Positions 60,284 through 64,000 of a stretch of 64,000 bases of DNA are shown here, in pieces (the first letter of the stretch is position 1; every line of letters starts with the position of its first letter). The notes beneath the pieces were generated by a model that saw nothing but the letters and a program-made list of their open reading frames with translations, searched no databases and was not told the origin of the DNA. The position numbers and the translations under genes were made by a program. The stretch comes from Pedobacter aquatilis (lineage in GTDB: Bacteria; Bacteroidota; Bacteroidia; Sphingobacteriales; Sphingobacteriaceae): contig NZ_JAUFPW010000028.1 of assembly GCF_030409415.1 (NCBI RefSeq), forward strand, positions 1 to 64,000, given 5' to 3'.

Positions 60284-61144
60284 TTACTTTATTTGTTTCA
60301 GCAAATATGCACCATAACCACTTTTAACAAGCGGTTTAGCAATTGCCTCCAACTGCTCAGCAGTGATAAATCCCATACGGTAAGCAATTTCTTCAATACA
60401 ACCGATTTTTAAGCCCTGGCGTTCTTCTATAATCTGAACGAATTGGCCTGCTTGCATGAGCGAAGTAAAAGTTCCGGTATCTAACCAGGCAGTTCCACGG
60501 CTTAACACGCCAACTTTTAAGGTTCCGCGATCCAGGTAAACCTTATTTACATCGGTAATTTCATATTCACCTCTTGGTGATGGCTTGATGTTTTTCGCAA
60601 TTTCTACCACATCATTATCGTAAAAATATAAACCTGGTACTGCGTAGTCCGATTTTGGATTTATTGGCTTTTCTTCAATTGAAATGGCTTTTTTATTTTC
60701 ATCAAATTCTACAACGCCATAACGTTCCGGATCTGAGACCTGATAAGCAAATACTACTCCACCTTCAGGTTCAGAACTGGCTTGCAAAAGTTTAGCCATT
60801 CCATCTCCATGAAAAATATTATCGCCTAATACCAAGGCTACCTTATCCTTACCGATAAATTCTTCGCCGATTACAAAGGCTTGTGCTAAACCATTAGGCT
60901 CTGCCTGCACCGCGTAGCTGAATTTACAACCTAGTGAAGCACCATCGCCTAATAATTTTTCGAAGTTCGGTAAATCGTGAGGTGTAGAAATGATTAAAAT
61001 TTCTTTAATACCGGCAAGCATTAACGTGGATAGCGGATAATAAATCATCGGCTTATCATACACAGGCATCATTTGTTTGCTACATGCTAGTGTTAAGGGA
61101 TGTAAACGTGTGCCACTTCCGCCGGCTAAGATTATACCTTTCAT
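60284..61144 (-). CDS. rmlA: Glucose-1-phosphate thymidylyltransferase
   Basis: This 286-residue enzyme makes dTDP-glucose from glucose-1-phosphate and dTTP, the first step to dTDP-L-rhamnose and to the Fdt sugars. It starts [17 protein letters not shown] (nucleotide-binding loop) and has [50 protein letters not shown] and [14 protein letters not shown]. Length and sequence fit RmlA (RfbA) throughout. It is the last gene of the rmlB-rmlC-rmlD-rmlA order, 105 bases after rmlD, and is closed by a terminator. Confidence 0.98.
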   Translation of the reverse strand: MKGIILAGGSGTRLHPLTLACSKQMMPVYDKPMIYYPLSTLMLAGIKEILIISTPHDLPNFEKLLGDGASLGCKFSYAVQAEPNGLAQAFVIGEEFIGKDKVALVLGDNIFHGDGMAKLLQASSEPEGGVVFAYQVSDPERYGVVEFDENKKAISIEEKPINPKSDYAVPGLYFYDNDVVEIAKNIKPSPRGEYEITDVNKVYLDRGTLKVGVLSRGTAWLDTGTFTSLMQAGQFVQIIEERQGLKIGCIEEIAYRMGFITAEQLEAIAKPLVKSGYGAYLLKQIK

Positions 61145-61249
61145 ATTTTCGTGTTTAATTGGTTATTCGCAGAGCATTTTAAGTGTTTACCAGCTCGTAT
61201 ATATAACCTACTATTGTTTATTTTTTATTTGATTAAGCGATTTAAACAA

Positions 61250-62116
61250 TTAACCGTTTAAAGCTTGTACTTTAGAAATGCATACTTCCAGACTATCTCT
61301 CCAGTAAGGAATTGATATATTGAAAGTATTTTTGATTTTTGATTTATCCATCACTGAAAATGCTGGTCGCTTAGCTTTAGTTGGATAAGCAGAGCCCGGA
61401 ATCGGGTTGGCTTTAACCTGGGTTGCACTAATGTCGAATATGGCTTTGGCAAAATCGTACCAGGAGGTTACGCCTTCATTACTGTAGTGATAAAGTCCGT
61501 AACTATCAGATTTAGAATCTATAATATCAAATATGGCGTTGGCTAAATCGATGGCGTAGGTTGGTGTACCAACCTGATCGGCAATAATGCCTAATTCCTC
61601 TCTTTCTGCACCAAGCTTTAACATCGTTTTTACAAAGTTATTGGCATATTCTGAATACAACCAGCTGGTACGAAGGATAAAGTATTTATTCAAGATAGAA
61701 ATTACCGCTTTTTCTCCATCCAATTTTGTTACGCCATATACATTAATTGGCTTGGCCTCATCTTCCTCCTTTAGCAACGTTACTGCGTTGCCTTCAAACA
61801 CAAAATCTGTAGAAATGTGTATGAGGGTCGCATTGGCCGCTTTACATGCCCTTGCTAAATTAGCAACTCCTGTTTCGTTTACAGCCTTTGCTAAATCCGT
61901 TTCATCCTCTGCTTTATCTACAGCAGTATAGGCTGCACAGTTGATGACAAAAGATGGCTTTTCTTTTTCGAGTAAAGTATTTAATAAAGCTTCATTCAAG
62001 ATGTTTGCTTCCTGTTCTACCGGAAACACAATTCCTGTAATCCCCCTCCGTTCGGCTACCATTTTAAGGCATTGCCCTAATTGACCACCAGCACCTATAA
62101 CTAATATTTTACTCAT
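61250..62116 (-). CDS. rmlD: dTDP-4-dehydrorhamnose reductase
   Basis: This 288-residue SDR reduces dTDP-4-keto-L-rhamnose to dTDP-L-rhamnose, the last step of the pathway. It has ILVIGAGGQLGQCLKMVA at the N-terminus, VINCAAYTAVDKAEDE, the serine region LIHISTDFVFEG, the catalytic YGVTKLDGE pair, and FILRTSWLYSEYANNFVKTM. These segments are typical of RmlD. One base separates it from the rmlC stop. Confidence 0.97.
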   Translation of the reverse strand: MSKILVIGAGGQLGQCLKMVAERRGITGIVFPVEQEANILNEALLNTLLEKEKPSFVINCAAYTAVDKAEDETDLAKAVNETGVANLARACKAANATLIHISTDFVFEGNAVTLLKEEDEAKPINVYGVTKLDGEKAVISILNKYFILRTSWLYSEYANNFVKTMLKLGAEREELGIIADQVGTPTYAIDLANAIFDIIDSKSDSYGLYHYSNEGVTSWYDFAKAIFDISATQVKANPIPGSAYPTKAKRPAFSVMDKSKIKNTFNISIPYWRDSLEVCISKVQALNG

Positions 62117-62117
62117 A

Positions 62118-62660
62118 TTATTTTAAGGACGAAAAGGCATTTAAAATTAAATCTTTATCTGAAACTGATGCGTCAGCCTCTGGAATCATCCAGTCTATAT
62201 TAAAATCTTTATCATTATACATAATTCCGATTTCAGCAGATTTTTCATAGAAGTTATCACACTTATAAAAAAACTCCGCGGTTTCGCTCAATACAGAAAA
62301 ACCATGAAGGAAACCTCTCGGTACATATAATTGAAGCCTGTTCTCTGCACTTAGTTTTACGGAGATGTGATTTCCAAAAGTTGGCGAACCCGGACGGATG
62401 TCGACAGCAACGTCTAACACCTCACCTTTTAATACACGAACCAATTTTGCTTGTGCAAATTCACCTGCCTGAGCATGTAAACCTCTGATTACTCCATAGG
62501 TAGAAAATGATTGATTGTCTTGAACAAATGCGCCAGACATGCCCGTTTTTTCTTCAAATGTTTTTTTGTTGAAGCTCTCAAAAAAATAGCCTCTTGAATC
62601 TTCAAAAACCCTTGGCTTAATAATTACACAATCCTTTAATCCCGTTTCCTGAATCTCCAT
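62118..62660 (-). CDS. rmlC: dTDP-4-dehydrorhamnose 3,5-epimerase
   Basis: This 180-residue cupin epimerises C3 and C5 of dTDP-4-keto-6-deoxyglucose. Signatures are VFEDSRGYFFESFNKKTFEE, the active-site histidine in VIRGLHAQAGEFAQAKLVRV, LDVAVDIRPGSPTFG, LYVPRGFLHGFSVLSE and the tail FNIDWMI. In the more common version the residue after RGLH is Y (RGLHYQ); here it is A, a small variation next to the catalytic His. The start codon shares one base with the rmlB stop (TAATG). Confidence 0.96.
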   Translation of the reverse strand: MEIQETGLKDCVIIKPRVFEDSRGYFFESFNKKTFEEKTGMSGAFVQDNQSFSTYGVIRGLHAQAGEFAQAKLVRVLKGEVLDVAVDIRPGSPTFGNHISVKLSAENRLQLYVPRGFLHGFSVLSETAEFFYKCDNFYEKSAEIGIMYNDKDFNIDWMIPEADASVSDKDLILNAFSSLK

Positions 62661-63712
62661 TATTTGTTATTGTATTGTTTTTCGTAATAAGATTGATAAT
62701 TACCTGACGTAACATTATTTAACCAATCTTCGTTTTGTAGGTACCAATCAACGGTTTTGGCTAAGCCTTCTTCAAATTGTAAGCTTGGTACCCAATCCAA
62801 TTGGTTTTGCAGTTTGGAAGAATCAATGGCATATCTTAAATCATGACCCGCTCTATCAGTAACGTATGTAATTAATTTAGCAGATTCTCCTTTTTCACGC
62901 CCTAATTTTTCATCCATTATAGTGCATAACAGGTTAATTAAATCTATATTTTTCCATTCGTTATGTCCACCAATATTATAGGTATCCCCGTTTTTTGAGG
63001 TATGGAAAATCACATCAATTGCACGGGCATGATCTTCTACCCATAACCAATCGCGTACATTTTCGCCTTTACCATAAACCGGTACTGGTTTATTATTTTT
63101 AATGTTATTGATGGCAAGCGGAATCAATTTCTCGGGGAAATGGTGTGAACCATAATTGTTCGAACAATTAGAAATTACACAATCCATACCGTATGTATCG
63201 TGATAAGCACGTACAAAATGATCAGAACTTGCCTTTGAAGCCGAATATGGACTATGTGGATCATACGCGGTTGTTTCTGTAAACATACCTTCTTTCCCGA
63301 GTGCGCCATAAACTTCATCAGTACTTACATGATAAAAGCGTTTTTTATCATAATCACCCTTCCAGTATTCACGGGCCGCATTTAATAAGTTTACAGTACC
63401 AATTACGTTCGTGATCACGAAAGCGGTTGGGTCAGCGATAGATCTGTCTACATGGCTTTCTGCCGCCAGATGAATTACGGCATCGAAATTCTCTGCTTTG
63501 AACAGTTCATTCATTGCGGCAGCATCTGCGATATCTTCTTTAACAAACTTATAGTTTGGTTTATTTTCAATATCCGTTAAGTTAGCCAAATTACCAGCAT
63601 AGGTAAGTTTATCTAAATTGACTATCTCATACTGAGGATAATTGTTTACAAAACGGCGTACTACATGAGAGCCGATGAATCCGGCACCACCGGTAATTAG
63701 AATTTTTTTCAC
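62660..63712 (-). CDS. rmlB: dTDP-glucose 4,6-dehydratase
   Basis: This SDR of about 350 residues converts dTDP-glucose to dTDP-4-keto-6-deoxyglucose, the branch point between rhamnose (RmlC, RmlD) and the Fdt pathway. It has ILITGGAGFIGSHVVRRFVN, HLAAESHVDRSIADPTAFV, the catalytic STDEVYGALG (T-D-E), and YSASKASSDHFVRAYHDTYG (Y-x3-K). The frame extends upstream to a TTG at 63739, but the family normally starts just before KKILITGG. I therefore prefer the GTG at 63712, with a -7 element just upstream. It is the first gene of the rml operon. Confidence 0.96.
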   Translation of the reverse strand: MKKILITGGAGFIGSHVVRRFVNNYPQYEIVNLDKLTYAGNLANLTDIENKPNYKFVKEDIADAAAMNELFKAENFDAVIHLAAESHVDRSIADPTAFVITNVIGTVNLLNAAREYWKGDYDKKRFYHVSTDEVYGALGKEGMFTETTAYDPHSPYSASKASSDHFVRAYHDTYGMDCVISNCSNNYGSHHFPEKLIPLAINNIKNNKPVPVYGKGENVRDWLWVEDHARAIDVIFHTSKNGDTYNIGGHNEWKNIDLINLLCTIMDEKLGREKGESAKLITYVTDRAGHDLRYAIDSSKLQNQLDWVPSLQFEEGLAKTVDWYLQNEDWLNNVTSGNYQSYYEKQYNNK

Positions 63713-63720
63713 GTTGTTAT

Positions 63721-63812
63721 CAAAGATAATGGGTTTCAATCCGCTAAAATAAGATACTTATTATAAATAAGCAATTTATGTGCTAGTTATCTACAAACAT
63801 AGTGCAAATTTA
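63721..63812 (-). promoter_or_regulatory. Promoter region candidates for rmlBCDA
   Basis: On the minus strand there are three perfect TAnnTTTG octamers: TATCTTTG (63728-63721), TATGTTTG (63801-63794) and TAAATTTG (63812-63805). The first is 8 bases before the preferred GTG start. The other two are 81-92 bases upstream and would give a normal leader. No -33 TTTG is convincing for any. Confidence 0.35.
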
Positions 63813-63870
63813 ACTTCAACTTTTTCGAATAATTTGAAATGTTTGATCTTTTAAATATTCTTTTGCTGCA

Positions 63871-63999
63871 TTACCAGAATAAATAATACTCTAGCATTTT
63901 TTTTAACTTCTTGTAAAGCTTGACTACTGTTTGATTTTCTGATTCTGTGACACTATTACTTTTATTTAAACCATAATAAAGCCATTCTTGCAAAGCATG
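63871..63999 (-). CDS. C-terminal end of an unrecognised protein (runs off the window)
   Basis: On the minus strand a frame open from the window edge runs 42 codons to a TAA at 63871-63873. It contains LQEWLYYGLNKSNSVTESEN and ends YKKLKKMLEYYLFW. The composition is protein-like, with a probable amphipathic helical tail, but I recognise no family. The upstream part is outside the window, so it could also be a chance frame. Confidence 0.35.
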   Translation of the reverse strand, partial: HALQEWLYYGLNKSNSVTESENQTVVKLYKKLKKMLEYYLFW

Positions 64000-64000
64000 C

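Noticed and set aside
1..64000. tRNA, rRNA, riboswitch and phage genes
   Set aside because: No cloverleaf, rRNA core sequence, known riboswitch consensus or phage structural gene was recognised by eye. A covariance-model search would be needed for certainty.

Overview
The window looks like the chromosome of a Bacteroidota bacterium, most likely family Sphingobacteriaceae (Pedobacter or a close relative). The basis is the AT-rich coding sequence, start codons without Shine-Dalgarno sequences, repeated matches to the Bacteroidota -7 promoter element TAnnTTTG, Bacteroidota-type Wza and Wzi proteins, and the abundant short interspersed repeats typical of the group. The genus is an inference, since no rRNA or other marker is present.

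Positions 1-16.6 kb are mostly housekeeping and regulatory. They hold the edge of a probable transposase, two near-identical small secreted PepSY-like proteins, an NtrC-type response regulator convergent with a hybrid histidine kinase, a WYL regulator, a DinB-like protein, an RluF-like pseudouridine synthase, and an antitoxin with a frameshifted YoeB-like toxin. RlmN, a ComF-like protein, a beta-helix lipoprotein, GlyA, ScpA and Dxs follow.

Positions 16.6-57.5 kb hold two complete Wzx/Wzy-type polysaccharide systems placed tail to tail. System 1 (16.6-31.6 kb) has a RemB/Wzi-like barrel and a WcaJ-type initiating transferase on the minus strand. On the plus strand it has a flippase, polymerase, GT2, methyltransferase, three GT4 enzymes, Wza and Wzz. 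It carries no sugar-nucleotide genes. System 2 (57.5 down to 32.3 kb, minus strand) runs gmd, wza, wzz, two FdtA-like isomerases, FdtC, FdtB, wzx, a glycosyltransferase, wecB, a glycosyltransferase, an EpsG-type polymerase, two GT2, one GT4, two SDRs, a WecA/WbpL-like initiating transferase, a WbpM/FlaA1-like dehydratase, a lipoprotein and two Wzi proteins. The convergent ends meet at a 0.7 kb array of short repeats (31.59-32.28 kb).

Positions 57.5-64 kb hold a 1.4 kb gene-free stretch with decayed repeats, a TviB/WbpO/WecC-family dehydrogenase and rmlBCDA for dTDP-L-rhamnose. RmlA and RmlB also make the precursor for the Fdt branch. Predicted sugars are therefore rhamnose, Fuc3NAc or Qui3NAc, ManNAc or a HexNAc uronate, a 2-acetamido-2,6-dideoxyhexose as first sugar of system 2, and possibly a GDP-6-deoxyhexose.

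The most noteworthy observations are the paired systems with their repeat-filled junction, three copies of a hairpin-forming intergenic element, a repeat that supplies the C-terminus of the WecA-like protein, paired FdtA cupins with different active-site histidines, Wza homologues with a helical N-terminal domain and no lipobox, and the broken toxin next to its intact antitoxin. I did not find an obviously new defence or mobile system.
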